From positions 1-55,999 of IMG/VR virus record IMGVR_UViG_3300018036_000011: a stretch of 55,999 nt of DNA; one strand, given 5' to 3'. The notes below the pieces were generated by a model that was given only the letters and a program-made list of their open reading frames with translations, was not told the DNA's origin and searched no databases. Positions 1 to 9,102 of the stretch are shown here, piece by piece. The stretch's first letter is position 1; each line of letters opens with the position of its first letter. A program made the translations under genes and the position numbers. The DNA comes from a virus.

Positions 1-203
1 AGAAGGGATTGAACTCGTTTAGCCCCTTTGTCGTCAGAAGGTATCTTTACCAACTTTCCTTTTTTATCCCACTTAGCGACAAGTTTCCCACCGCCCCAAG
101 AGGCTCTGAGTTCTTGCCCATCTGTAGTGAGGACTCTACCCTCAAAGGGTTTTTTGTCAAGGAAAGCTCCAATAGTCTTCTTATCTAAAAGAGTGATTTT
201 CAA
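1..203 (-). CDS. Partial hypothetical protein, C-terminus beyond the window
   Basis: A minus-strand frame stays open from about position 203 to the left edge, so the 3' end lies outside the window. A stop codon precedes the frame, and the only sensible start is TTG at 203, behind an AGGAAGAAGAG ribosome-binding stretch at good spacing. The visible product begins LKITLLDKKTIGAFLDKK and is about 67 residues long, charged and lysine-rich, with no motif I recognise. It follows the three paralogues upstream in the same direction and is probably co-transcribed with them. The plus-strand ORF over the same bases looks like a shadow. Function unknown. Confidence 0.5.
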   Translation of the reverse strand, partial: MKITLLDKKTIGAFLDKKPFEGRVLTTDGQELRASWGGGKLVAKWDKKGKLVKIPSDDKGAKRVQSL

Positions 204-233
204 TTTCTCTTCTTCCTAGTTTAATGGTTATGG

Positions 234-905
234 TTAAAGTACGTTACCTTCACCATCATATACTACCACATAAGGGTCAAGGTTGACACCATTAACTGTG
301 CGAGTACTCTTCATAAGAAGAAGATCACCTTGAGCTACAGAAATCCAAAAGCTTGAGTCTTCTTCTAGGACTGGTGACATGATGCTATAGTCAAAGAAGC
401 TTGTAGTCAAAGGCTGGAATGCACCCCCAACTTCAACTACATGACCTGCTGGAACAGTGTATCTTGCACCTGCAACGATTTGAAGAACATCTTCAACAGT
501 TGCAGTAGAAGTAGCTACTCCAATACCTGCTGTAGCTACTTCAGCAGCAATCAAAGCATTGATCTGTGCAAGCGTGAGTGAGTTACCTGCAACCATTCTA
601 GCAATGATAGCATCAGCAATATCTTTTGCATTTGCAGGGGTAATTGCAGCACCTACTGCTGGGTCAGCAGAACCATCATCAAGGTTCACTAAAAGATAAC
701 CAGCTAAACCACTAACTTCTTGAGTCACGACACCACCAACTACTACAGGAAGAGTCGCAGTCTCAACTACTCGTAAGTAGCGAGGACCTTGAGCAACAGG
801 GTCTAAAACAGGGTTAGCTTGTGATCTATTAGGCCAAAGGTCTTTAACCATAAGCTGACCATTACTGATTGAAGCATCACGAATACAAATTGCTGGACTT
901 GCCAT
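234..905 (-). CDS. Putative virion protein, tandem paralogue 3 of 3
   Basis: This 223-residue protein is the last of three consecutive related genes. They share an N-terminal block of the form ITDLxPNxSQxNxxxDPxxxGPxYL, a middle segment IADAIIARMxxxxSLTLAxIN, and a C-terminal block with VPAGxxVxxGGxF and FWISxxxGxL. The ATG is preceded by AAAGGAGAATAAATT, a strong ribosome-binding site. The composition is beta- and alanine-rich with no signal peptide or membrane segment, as expected of a capsid decoration or other surface protein. That role is inferred only from abundance-type features (strong binding sites, tandem copies) and neighbours; no catalytic motif is visible. Confidence 0.75.
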   Translation of the reverse strand: MASPAICIRDASISNGQLMVKDLWPNRSQANPVLDPVAQGPRYLRVVETATLPVVVGGVVTQEVSGLAGYLLVNLDDGSADPAVGAAITPANAKDIADAIIARMVAGNSLTLAQINALIAAEVATAGIGVATSTATVEDVLQIVAGARYTVPAGHVVEVGGAFQPLTTSFFDYSIMSPVLEEDSSFWISVAQGDLLLMKSTRTVNGVNLDPYVVVYDGEGNVL

Positions 906-923
906 AATTTATTCTCCTTTATA

Positions 924-1631
924 TTAAATGTAGAGTGAACCGTCGTCACCATAGATGACGACTAAAGGTGCTGCATTGCCAGCAACTGTTCTTTCTTGAG
1001 CTTTTCTAAGCTGACCTCTTTTAGCAGAGATCCAGAAAGAAGGGTTGTTGTCAAAGTCAGTCCAAAGGCTAGAAGCGTCAGCAGGGTCTGAGAAGAAGCC
1101 TGCTTGAGCTGGAGCACCTAAAGCTACAAAAACACCACCATTTTGGATGTCTTGCCCTGCTGGGACAGTAAATACTTTATATCCAGATACAATTTGAAGA
1201 ACTTCTTCAACTGTGCCTGTTGAGTTTCCTAAAGTACCATCAAGATCATTACCAGCACCGATTTCATCTACAATAGCAGAATTGATATCAGCTAATGTTA
1301 AAGATTGAGCTGATTCCATTCTAGCAATGATAGCGTCAGCTATTGCTTGTGCCTCAGGAGCAGTAAGAGCTACAGTTGCAGCATCTGTATTCTCGACAGT
1401 AGTCAAGATATATACTGCTAAACCTGAGAAATTAGCTGTGGTGGCAAAGTTACCATCGAGAGCAACATCTTCAGTTATATCACGACTATGTGCATAAAGG
1501 TATGCAGGACCTTTAAAGTTAGGTGTGATTGTAGCATTAGATTGAGTTTTGTGAGGGTGTAGGTCTGTAATCTGAACAGAAACACGACCATCTGTAGAGT
1601 TAAGAACTCTAGGTGTACACATGAAAGGCAT
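924..1631 (-). CDS. Putative virion protein, tandem paralogue 2 of 3
   Basis: The 235-residue product is the middle copy of the tandem family. It has the conserved QITDLHPHKTQSNATITP block near residues 20-37, the IADAIIARMESAQSLTLADI helix region near the middle, and the FWISAKRGQL block near the C-terminus. The ATG lies behind AAGGAGAATTAAT. It is separated from the genes on both sides by 11-18 bases, consistent with one transcript. Identity to its neighbours is moderate and spread along the length, so the duplication is old. A structural role is an inference. Confidence 0.75.
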   Translation of the reverse strand: MPFMCTPRVLNSTDGRVSVQITDLHPHKTQSNATITPNFKGPAYLYAHSRDITEDVALDGNFATTANFSGLAVYILTTVENTDAATVALTAPEAQAIADAIIARMESAQSLTLADINSAIVDEIGAGNDLDGTLGNSTGTVEEVLQIVSGYKVFTVPAGQDIQNGGVFVALGAPAQAGFFSDPADASSLWTDFDNNPSFWISAKRGQLRKAQERTVAGNAAPLVVIYGDDGSLYI

Positions 1632-1642
1632 ATTAATTCTCC

Positions 1643-2356
1643 TTAGCTGTAGATTGAGCCATCGTTATTGTAAACAGTGAGAAGTGGAGAGGTTGAGCGA
1701 ACCCCAGCGAACAGATCGCCATTTACAGCATCTCTAACTGTGGTCAAGCCTCTTAAAGAACCCTCTGAGAAAGAGATTTTCCAAGAAGCATCATTTGGAA
1801 CAAGGTTACGCATGGTTGAGCCTAAAGTACCTGGAGAGATAACAGCAGAGAATGTGCCATTAGCAGCTTGAACAGGAATACCACCTGCAACAGTGTACTC
1901 CTCACCAGCAAGAATTGAAAGAATGTCAGTAAGAACAGCAGTTGAGTTGCCCTCACCGATACCTGAACCTGCACTCACACCATTACATACACCATTAACA
2001 GCAGCAACAGTAAGACTTTGACCAGCACGAACTCTTGCAAGTAGGCCATCAGCGATCTCTTCAGCTTCAGCTATTGTCAAAGCATCTGCAGCACCATTAG
2101 GAACTGCTTCAATGTTTGCAACTAAGTAAGCTACAAGACCCTTCGCTTCACGAAGAAACTCTGTTGATGTATCAGCGTTTACTTTAATAATAGGTCTTGA
2201 AGCACCTGTAGAGCCTATGTTAGCTACACGAACATAGAAAGGACCTTGACCTTTAGGGTCATTCACAAGGTTTCTTTGTGAGTCATTTGGAAAAAGATCT
2301 GTAACTTGAACAGACCCATTTTGAATTTCACTTCTTCGAGCAATTATGAAAGGCAT
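1643..2356 (-). CDS. Putative virion protein, tandem paralogue 1 of 3
   Basis: First transcribed of the three paralogues (237 residues). The N-terminus has QVTDLFPNDSQRN, the middle has IADGLLARVRAGQSLTVAAV, and the C-terminus has SWKISFSEGSLRG, matching its neighbours block by block. It starts with ATG after AAGGAGAACTATT. The 58-base gap upstream holds a promoter-like motif shared with other minus-strand genes of the window, so transcription of the tandem set may begin here. No enzymatic motif is seen; a structural or decoration role is a guess. Confidence 0.75.
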   Translation of the reverse strand: MPFIIARRSEIQNGSVQVTDLFPNDSQRNLVNDPKGQGPFYVRVANIGSTGASRPIIKVNADTSTEFLREAKGLVAYLVANIEAVPNGAADALTIAEAEEIADGLLARVRAGQSLTVAAVNGVCNGVSAGSGIGEGNSTAVLTDILSILAGEEYTVAGGIPVQAANGTFSAVISPGTLGSTMRNLVPNDASWKISFSEGSLRGLTTVRDAVNGDLFAGVRSTSPLLTVYNNDGSIYS

Positions 2357-2393
2357 AATAGTTCTCCTTATATCTAGTTTTCTATTTAAGGCT

Positions 2394-2413
2394 AGATATA
2401 AAACAACTATTAG
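2394..2413 (-). promoter_or_regulatory. Promoter-like motif upstream of the tandem virion genes
   Basis: On the minus strand this reads TAATAGTTGTTTTATATC. It resembles the TAGTCTATTTATAC element found at several other minus-strand starts in this window and sits about 41 bases before the ATG at 2356, the same distance as in the other cases. This is a weaker match than most, and assignment as a promoter is inference. Confidence 0.3.
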
Positions 2414-2414
2414 A

Positions 2415-3134
2415 CTACTTTTGATTTACCACTGAGCATCTTATTGTAAATTGTGGGGTAGAGTCTTTTCCTGCAAAGAAGAACTCACCTACAGCACTTG
2501 AGTTGAGAGAAAAGTCAGCACCTGGCTTAACTACAGTAGGTGGCATTCCAACAGCACAAGAAACATAGAGATCTTCACCAGCAACTTCTGAAAGGTTTAC
2601 AACTTCAACAGATTGACTAAAGCTAGGAAGATGTAAATTAACTGCATTATTTGTGAGGGTGTCTGGTAAATCAGCACCAATATCAGGTGCAGTGCCTATC
2701 ATTGTGAATATTGGGGAAGTCACACTAAAGAAGTCATAAGGGACAACAACAACAATAGGACCTAAGTTTGTAAACTCCCCTGTACCCTTAATCCGACCTC
2801 TAATTCTTAGATAGCAAGTCTCATCATCTGTAGGGACTCGAGTCGTATTTGCTTTAGGTGTCGTTGCATATTCATCTAGGTTAAAAACAAATCTAGTCAG
2901 ATCTCTACTATTTTGTTCAAAGTTAACCCCAGACTTACGAATAAAAGGACTTTCGAAAGTAAAGTCATACCTAACTTCAAAAATCTTAATGGGATCTGTT
3001 TTAGCGTCATCAAAGTTTGAAGCTACTAAGACCTCAATAAGATCTAAACCTCTAAGGTTTTTGTTCGGCAGGCTCATATCAATCAAGCCTTTACTTCTGT
3101 AATTTAAACTTGGTATTAAACGACCTCTACTCAT
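2415..3134 (-). CDS. Putative virion structural protein
   Basis: A 239-residue protein, mostly predicted beta strand from its alternating hydrophobic pattern, without signal peptide, membrane segment or recognised motif. Its ATG overlaps the stop of the preceding gene (ATGA at 3131-3134), which indicates translational coupling with the small zinc-ribbon gene. It is followed by the three tandem paralogues in the same direction. The beta-rich composition and location fit a head or tail accessory protein, but I do not recognise the family. Confidence 0.65.
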   Translation of the reverse strand: MSRGRLIPSLNYRSKGLIDMSLPNKNLRGLDLIEVLVASNFDDAKTDPIKIFEVRYDFTFESPFIRKSGVNFEQNSRDLTRFVFNLDEYATTPKANTTRVPTDDETCYLRIRGRIKGTGEFTNLGPIVVVVPYDFFSVTSPIFTMIGTAPDIGADLPDTLTNNAVNLHLPSFSQSVEVVNLSEVAGEDLYVSCAVGMPPTVVKPGADFSLNSSAVGEFFFAGKDSTPQFTIRCSVVNQK

Positions 3135-3517
3135 TTCTTACTCTCTTTCTCTTTTGCAATAAGTGGCTCATAGGATTCTGTGCTCTTACCCTTAGACTTA
3201 GCTAGTTTTTGAGCATCTGACCAAGAGTCTACACGCTCACCATCTACATTTGGTGCTAGGGTAACACTCGGAGCATCTTTCTTCATTTCATTCTGTCTAA
3301 CATCAAGCTTTTCATTCTTTTTACGCATTTGCTTTTTAATGCGTTCATTTTTAGTACTCCAACCATCTCCTTTGAAGACATGGTTTATACATGGTTTAAA
3401 AAGCTTCATGTTTTCAGTAGAGCATTCTGGACAAGGTTGTGGTGTCTTATGTTCAGACATAGAGATATAGCAAACATAGTCATGGCTGCAATTTGAACAT
3501 TGGTAATAGTATTTCAT
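3131..3517 (-). CDS. Small zinc-ribbon protein (FmdB-like)
   Basis: The first 40 residues hold two CxxC knuckles, YYQCSNCSHDY and PCPECSTENM, about 20 residues apart. This is the layout of FmdB-type zinc ribbons, which bind one structural zinc. The remaining 85 residues are lysine- and serine-rich and probably disordered. The start at 3517 is supported by GGAG nearby and by ATGA overlap with the gene upstream. In phages such proteins are usually of unknown role; nucleic-acid binding is plausible but not shown here. Confidence 0.65.
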   Translation of the reverse strand: MKYYYQCSNCSHDYVCYISMSEHKTPQPCPECSTENMKLFKPCINHVFKGDGWSTKNERIKKQMRKKNEKLDVRQNEMKKDAPSVTLAPNVDGERVDSWSDAQKLAKSKGKSTESYEPLIAKEKESKK

Positions 3518-3894
3518 AGGTTAGCTCCAAAGTAGTCTCTCAGAACCACATAAACATGCTTACACACCTTATGTGTCCCATCAGGATCTTTTTTATCTGG
3601 CTTAGTTGCCGTACCCTTTGTTTTACCATGCAAATACTCATTATTGATAGCATGGTACTCAGAGCCTTGATACTTCCAATAGTTGCAAGTACAGGAGAGA
3701 TATAAGTCTGGAAACTCTTTATCCCCTTTGGCCTCTACTATAACTTCGTATTCTCCAACCTTAAACACTATGGGCTTCTTAAATACATTTTTCTCGAATT
3801 GAGTAGTCACAGCTTTAATAGAGCTTGCGTTATCTACTACCTTTTTATCTAAGTTTTCTAGTATTTTCGATAGTGTAGCTGAAGTCTTTCTCAT
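3514..3894 (-). CDS. SWIM-type zinc-finger protein
   Basis: I place the start at the ATG at 3894, directly behind GGAGGATAT, rather than at the in-frame ATG 21 bases upstream, which lacks a binding site. The 126-residue product contains LYLSCTCNYWKYQG and, about 50 residues later, HKVCKHVYVVLRDYF. That gives the CxC...CxH metal-binding pattern of SWIM domains, with a long insertion. SWIM fingers bind nucleic acid or protein. The gene is coupled to the zinc-ribbon gene by an ATGA overlap, so the two small zinc proteins are probably made together. Confidence 0.65.
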   Translation of the reverse strand: MRKTSATLSKILENLDKKVVDNASSIKAVTTQFEKNVFKKPIVFKVGEYEVIVEAKGDKEFPDLYLSCTCNYWKYQGSEYHAINNEYLHGKTKGTATKPDKKDPDGTHKVCKHVYVVLRDYFGANL

Positions 3895-3937
3895 ATATCC
3901 TCCATTATATTTCAATGGTGCATATATAAAGGACTTA

Positions 3938-4777
3938 TTAAACTTTAGAGAGCCTTTCTACCAGTGTCATAATAAACTTGCGATACTCACCCTCGCCTAG
4001 AGCTCTGTACTTAGGGCTTGAAGAATAGACAACATCTCCAAATACATCCCCACCCCAGAAAGAAGCAGCTACTTCCCTACAAGAAAAGCCTTCTATGTGC
4101 CTATCGGAGGATACGGATATGATTCTTCTTTTAACATCATAAACGCACATGACACGATTATCTCTATACAGACCGCTAACATCTTCGCCTTTTGTCTTTC
4201 TACAGATAAGACCACAAGGGTATTCTTTATAGAAAGACTCCTCGTCTAGCTTTTCTTGTAAGTAAATATAGGCAGATCCCATACGAGTAGCTACATGACC
4301 ATCTAGTAATGCTTCTTTAATAAAGCTAAAAGCTTCTTCACAGAAGTCTCCTATCTCAACATAAGAGAACCCCTCTGCTTCAGAGAGTGGGTCGTTCTCT
4401 ATCACCCATGCTTTAATCCCATTATAGATAGTCCAATATTTGCTTTCTGGGTCTTTTTTATCGCTTGCGATATATTTCCAGAAGTCCATGTCAATCATGC
4501 TAAGACCCTTAGCCCTCATCAGGCCACCTAGCGTATCTAGGTTTAGGTTTTTAACCAGCACAACTTCTTCTTCTTGAAGGACAGGGATTTTATCATCAAG
4601 ACAAGGAGTAGGTAAATTGTAAAATTTAGTGTTCTTTGGGGAGTCGTTAATACTTGTGTGTTTTACACCCTCACATATATAAGCCCCATACCTTGTGTTT
4701 ATTGTTAAGCTAGGTGGGTGTTTTAATGAGTGAGAAGTAGAAGCACCTTGTGCTGTTAGTGAAGCTATCACTATCAT
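3938..4777 (-). CDS. Hypothetical protein
   Basis: A 279-residue protein starting at ATG 4777 behind AAAGGAATAAAA. It has no membrane segment and no motif I can assign. The first residues are hydrophobic (MIVIASLTAQG) but look like a beta strand rather than a signal peptide. It is divergently oriented from the helicase gene at 4832, with only 54 bases between the two starts. Downstream genes in the same direction are the small zinc-finger proteins. Function unknown. Confidence 0.65.
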   Translation of the reverse strand: MIVIASLTAQGASTSHSLKHPPSLTINTRYGAYICEGVKHTSINDSPKNTKFYNLPTPCLDDKIPVLQEEEVVLVKNLNLDTLGGLMRAKGLSMIDMDFWKYIASDKKDPESKYWTIYNGIKAWVIENDPLSEAEGFSYVEIGDFCEEAFSFIKEALLDGHVATRMGSAYIYLQEKLDEESFYKEYPCGLICRKTKGEDVSGLYRDNRVMCVYDVKRRIISVSSDRHIEGFSCREVAASFWGGDVFGDVVYSSSPKYRALGEGEYRKFIMTLVERLSKV

Positions 4778-4831
4778 TTTTATTCCTTTAATAATAATAT
4801 ATCCCCTAAAGATAATATTTTCGGAGATGCC

Positions 4832-7800
4832 ATGAAAAATCTAAGTCTGAGACCTGAGATCGAGTTATTTAAATTCTACCTAGCCATATATGGTTTTAAA
4901 AGAAAAGGGGGTTCTGAAAGAACTTTAAAAGCTGGAGCTGATTTATTGAAGAGAAGAACTGACATCAGAAACAATATTATAAAGTCTATTGTTTCGCCTC
5001 TTACAGAAGATGTACAGGTTTTTAAAACACTCCCTAACGTATTAAGAAATAGATTAAGAGGTTCGGCTGGGTCAGAGGAACAAGCTGTTGGCTTAGGTGA
5101 AATATTTTATAGTATCTGTTTATACTACTCAAGCAGAACAACCAAGGTAAAAGAAACCCTCACAGACTCAAAAGAGAGGGGCTATTTTCTGTCTGCTCTC
5201 CAAGCCTGTTCTAAAGAAGGTGTTTCACTAAATATCTTAATGGGAGACAACCTAAAGGACAAGAGACTTAAGAAATGGGTTGAGAAAGCAAGTGTTGAAG
5301 TTAAAGAGTCTACACTTACAGAAGTAAAGGTAAATCAACTTAAAGAAATTGAGACTATCTCTAAAGCAATTAAACTTATAGAGAGCAGAATAAAGTCTCC
5401 TGATACAACAGACATTGAAAGAATTTCTTTACTTAAGGAAAAAGAAAAGAGGATGCAATCGCTAGAATCTGCAACTGAAAAAATGGGAGAGGATTCTCCA
5501 GCAGCTCTTGCGGTTGTGACTTCTATCTTGAGTAAGAAATCTGACCACTTAACAGATACAGGTAAAAAGCAAGGTCTGAGCACCGAACAAGAAGACGTTC
5601 TTGTTTCAAAGGGAGAGCTAGAAGTTTCTGCTGGTGCAGGCTCGGGTAAAACTAAAGTGATTGCTAGTAAGGTAGCTTACACAATCCAAGAATTAAATGT
5701 CCCATCTGATAAAATGATTGTAGTGTCTTCAACAAAAGAAAGTTCAGATAACCTAAGAGAAAAGGTTATAAGCTACAGTGGTGCTAATTCAACAGGAAGA
5801 TTTGTTGGGGTCACCCCAGAGTCCGTTGCATTCAGTATTCTTGATGAATCTGGTTATTTAAGAGACAAGAACCTTATTTTAGAAGAAGACTTGAGCGAGT
5901 GGGTGGATGCATCCATTGAGCAAGTAAGACAGGGCGAAGGCTCTGAAGCACCTGTAAAGCAAGCAATGTTAAGGAAAGCTTCTATTGGAGAAGATCCAAG
6001 ACTAAAACCTCTCCTTATTAAAGTTGCAAGAGTCATTGCTGAAAAGGCATATCTAACAGAAGCCCCTAATCTCCTGTCCTTAGTTTCTCCTGCTGTTAAA
6101 GAAATTTCAGATGGTGAGATTAAGCTTGCTGATGGCTCAGACTCTATATGGGATGATTTGAACTTTAGGTCTTCTATAAATGATTATATCTCTACCTCTC
6201 AAGGAAAAGAAATTCTCAAGTCTGCAAAACCATACTCTCAGTTTAGTAGGTTTGCATCTATAGGTTCTAAACCACCTAAGTTAGCTTCTGGTAGGAATGA
6301 ATGGTTTAACTTAGGTTTTGACCCTATGAGCAATGTTTCTAAACCCAATACAAATGAGATGAAAAAGTATATCCTCCAGAAGCAAAAGCAAATGGTATCT
6401 GCTTCTGACCTCTGGGCTAAGAGAGATAAAAACCCACCTCTATCTATCAATCAACTCGAAAAGAGAATTGAAGAAGATATGAAGATAGCGACTTATGGTG
6501 CTTTTGAATATCTTAAGAAAGAACAAGGGTCTGTGGATAGGAGAGATTATGCATTACTTGCAAGTCAAGCTTTGATTGACAATCCTAAGATCTTGGAAAA
6601 GATGAATGAAAAGTATTCTCATATCTTTATAGACGAAGCTCAGGATTTAAGTAAATCTGAAAAGACTATGTTTGACTTAATCGCAGGCTCTTTAGACCCT
6701 AAGACCTTAACTCCCAAAACAGCTTCTGCTGAAAGCTATTTGTTAATAGGTGACTCTAACCAAAAGAATACTAAAACTGCAAGTGAAGCCAAAAAAGCTG
6801 TTCTTACTACTAACTATAGGTCAAGACTGAATATAGTAGAAGCAGCTAATAATATCATATCTCCAAGTCTCTTGAGTTGTGAAGCTAGTCCTTACAAAGA
6901 TGGTGGAGAGATCTACTACAAGATATGTGAGGAAGGTCTTAGTCCAGGTAAAGAAGAAATAACTCAAGAGATCAAGCAAAAAGTTGAGTTTGAGGGTTGG
7001 GTTCACGACAATGAAAACCACAAGTTTGGAATTGTATGTAGATCCGAAAAAGAAGTAGTAGGGTATGCTTTAGAACTGATGATCAACAAAGTATCTTGTA
7101 GTACCAAACATGATATTTTAGATACAGGTTCTGTTAATGCTCTCACACATATTCTTGGCATAAAGTCTAACAACCCTCTTACTCAATATAAGTCTGTTTG
7201 TAATATACACAAATACTTAGACTTTAACCTGCCTGAAGACTTCAACGACTACCTTAACCCAGAGGGCGAAAGTGTATTAGATGCCCTCTTAAATGAAAGC
7301 TTTGCTTTCTCTAAGAGTAAAGAAGTGAAAAGCTATGTAGATTACTTAATGAAAGTAATTGAGTATGAAGGAGATTTAGAAAGTCTTTTAGAGTATCTGG
7401 CTTTTGAAATCAAAGATGCAGATGACGAAGAGCTTTTCAAAAAGAATCTTTTAACAAAAGAGGAAAAGCTCTTTTTAGAGAAAGAAGCAATGGGAGAAAA
7501 AGTTAGCTCTTATGAGAAGCTTGAATACTTAAAGTCTGGTTTAGGATTAGTTGCTAGAATCTTCTCAGAGAAAGATTGGATGATTGAAGAAGGTCTTGAT
7601 TATATGGAGAGCATGAAGAAAGTTTCTAAAATGTCTTCAAAAGAAAGAGACTTAAATAGAGTCTTAATCAGAACTTGTGAGCAGTGGAAAGGCTTAGAGT
7701 GTAGAGATATTTATGTTTCTATGACTCCCACAAGATTCCCTAGAATAGGCTTAGATCTTCAAGGTGAAGAAAAGCTGGGTTATTTAGCTATCACAAGAGG

Positions 7801-7957
7801 GCAGGACAAAGTTAAAGTCCTTTGTGGAGGAGACACACCTTACTTAGTAGAGAAAGCCTGTTTACTCTCAGAAGAAGAATTCTTAAATAAAACCTCTCAA
7901 CCAAAGAGTGCAAGCTTTGTTGATGCTATGACTCTTTGGTTAGAGGAGAATCAGTGA
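4832..7957 (+). CDS. UvrD/Rep-family SF1A DNA helicase with long N-terminal extension
   Basis: An ATP-dependent DNA helicase of 1041 residues. Walker A is SAGAGSGKT near residue 267, Walker B is FIDEAQDLS near 600, motif III is LLIGDSNQ near 640, motif IV is TTNYRSRLNIVEAANNI near 660, and motifs V/VI appear near 950-990 (TCEQWKGLE, GYLAITRGQDKVKVL). This is the order of UvrD, Rep and PcrA. The roughly 250 residues before Walker A are helical and charged and match no domain I know; family members usually begin close to Walker A. The start has GGAG at proper spacing. It likely acts in phage repair or recombination with the RecA and SbcC-like genes converging on it. The last 7 bases overlap the end of the opposing gene. 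Confidence 0.9.
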   Translation: MKNLSLRPEIELFKFYLAIYGFKRKGGSERTLKAGADLLKRRTDIRNNIIKSIVSPLTEDVQVFKTLPNVLRNRLRGSAGSEEQAVGLGEIFYSICLYYSSRTTKVKETLTDSKERGYFLSALQACSKEGVSLNILMGDNLKDKRLKKWVEKASVEVKESTLTEVKVNQLKEIETISKAIKLIESRIKSPDTTDIERISLLKEKEKRMQSLESATEKMGEDSPAALAVVTSILSKKSDHLTDTGKKQGLSTEQEDVLVSKGELEVSAGAGSGKTKVIASKVAYTIQELNVPSDKMIVVSSTKESSDNLREKVISYSGANSTGRFVGVTPESVAFSILDESGYLRDKNLILEEDLSEWVDASIEQVRQGEGSEAPVKQAMLRKASIGEDPRLKPLLIKVARVIAEKAYLTEAPNLLSLVSPAVKEISDGEIKLADGSDSIWDDLNFRSSINDYISTSQGKEILKSAKPYSQFSRFASIGSKPPKLASGRNEWFNLGFDPMSNVSKPNTNEMKKYILQKQKQMVSASDLWAKRDKNPPLSINQLEKRIEEDMKIATYGAFEYLKKEQGSVDRRDYALLASQALIDNPKILEKMNEKYSHIFIDEAQDLSKSEKTMFDLIAGSLDPKTLTPKTASAESYLLIGDSNQKNTKTASEAKKAVLTTNYRSRLNIVEAANNIISPSLLSCEASPYKDGGEIYYKICEEGLSPGKEEITQEIKQKVEFEGWVHDNENHKFGIVCRSEKEVVGYALELMINKVSCSTKHDILDTGSVNALTHILGIKSNNPLTQYKSVCNIHKYLDFNLPEDFNDYLNPEGESVLDALLNESFAFSKSKEVKSYVDYLMKVIEYEGDLESLLEYLAFEIKDADDEELFKKNLLTKEEKLFLEKEAMGEKVSSYEKLEYLKSGLGLVARIFSEKDWMIEEGLDYMESMKKVSKMSSKERDLNRVLIRTCEQWKGLECRDIYVSMTPTRFPRIGLDLQGEEKLGYLAITRGQDKVKVLCGGDTPYLVEKACLLSEEEFLNKTSQPKSASFVDAMTLWLEENQ

Positions 7958-9066
7958 TCGAGTCCTCTTTCACAAAGAGGGCAAATCTCACCCATAGAAG
8001 AAAGAAGACCCTCAAGATCTGCTACAATAGTAGCAAGGTTATCTTCTAGGGTAGAGATACTAGAGGCAAGAGCCTTTCTCTCTTTTGTGATATCTAAAGA
8101 GTCATCTACTTTAATAGTTGGAAGCTCTAAAGATAAAACAGGTTCAATCTCTGAAATAGCCCCTAGAAGATCTTTTCTTTTAGACTGAACACTTTCTAAG
8201 GAAGAAGTGTCTGGGATTGATTCAGGGAGATCTGGGAAGCTTTCTAAGCCTACTCCTATAGACATTGTAGTCATGAAGTGTTTGTTTCTTTCAATATTTA
8301 ATGCAGTCAGCTCTTTAAGAGATTCTTGCAAAGAAAGATCCACATTAGGGAGTTCTACATCACCAAGATCCTCTAGAATTTGAATGCTCCTTAGATACTG
8401 ATTTCTCGCATCCCTAACTCTTGAAAGAGAGTCGGCTTGAGAAAGAAAGGTTTCTGCTTCTTCCTCAAGTAGGTTCTTTTCTTCTAAGATAGACTCTAAA
8501 TCAGAAATACCTTCAAAGTTAGCTTCCTTTTCTTTTTCAAGAAGAAGATCTTCATTCTTAACTTTGAGTCTGGTCTTAGCTTTTCGAGTATCAGAGTTAG
8601 CTAGGTCAGAAGCCTTTTCAAGAGCCTGTATCTTTTCTACATCTGAAAGAGCAGAAGATAAGACACTTGGGGGCATATCTAAAAGAAAGATTTGCTCAAA
8701 CTGTTTAGCAACTTGAGGCCAAACCTCTTTCCCAGAAACATCAACAGAGACTACACCAGATGCTTTTACCTCATCTGGAACAGAAGAACCTACCTTGTCT
8801 ATGAGTTCTCCATCTACAAGGTAGTTGTTTACACCCTTGCCTTTTCTCCATTCGATAGTCTTAGAGTCTCCAAAGTCAACAAGGACAGAAGAAAACTTCT
8901 CACCTATGCGAACATGAGAGTGCCCTCTAGTGTTAGAAAAGACTCCAGTTAAAGCTCTAGCACAGGCTGACTTACCTGTGTTATTAGCACCTGAGATAAC
9001 AGTAAGTCCTTTTACCTCAAATTCTGCTTCTTTGATGGACTGATAGTTTTCTATTTTCACTTTCAT
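7951..9066 (-). CDS. SbcC/Rad50-like ATPase half-protein ending at the zinc hook
   Basis: The 371-residue product starts like Rad50/SbcC/RecF: a beta strand, then Walker A SGANNTGKSACARAL near residue 25. A long charged coiled coil spans about residues 150-350. The protein stops right after GEICPLCERGLDH, a CxxC zinc-hook knuckle. Full SbcC would continue through a second coil to the signature motif and Walker B; these are absent here. ATG 9066 follows GAGGTGTCAT. An SbcD-like nuclease lies at 18.6 kb on the other strand. It may dimerise through the hook and use a separately encoded C-terminal half, or be a distinct phage ATPase type. ATP hydrolysis by this polypeptide alone seems unlikely. 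Confidence 0.75.
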   Translation of the reverse strand: MKVKIENYQSIKEAEFEVKGLTVISGANNTGKSACARALTGVFSNTRGHSHVRIGEKFSSVLVDFGDSKTIEWRKGKGVNNYLVDGELIDKVGSSVPDEVKASGVVSVDVSGKEVWPQVAKQFEQIFLLDMPPSVLSSALSDVEKIQALEKASDLANSDTRKAKTRLKVKNEDLLLEKEKEANFEGISDLESILEEKNLLEEEAETFLSQADSLSRVRDARNQYLRSIQILEDLGDVELPNVDLSLQESLKELTALNIERNKHFMTTMSIGVGLESFPDLPESIPDTSSLESVQSKRKDLLGAISEIEPVLSLELPTIKVDDSLDITKERKALASSISTLEDNLATIVADLEGLLSSMGEICPLCERGLDH

Positions 9067-9102
9067 ATGACACCTCTAAACTATCATACCTAGAAGATAG
9101 GG

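Noticed and set aside
28-219. 63-codon plus-strand ORF at the left edge
   Set aside because: The minus-strand frame through the same bases is open to the edge, has a binding site and better composition; the plus ORF has none of these.
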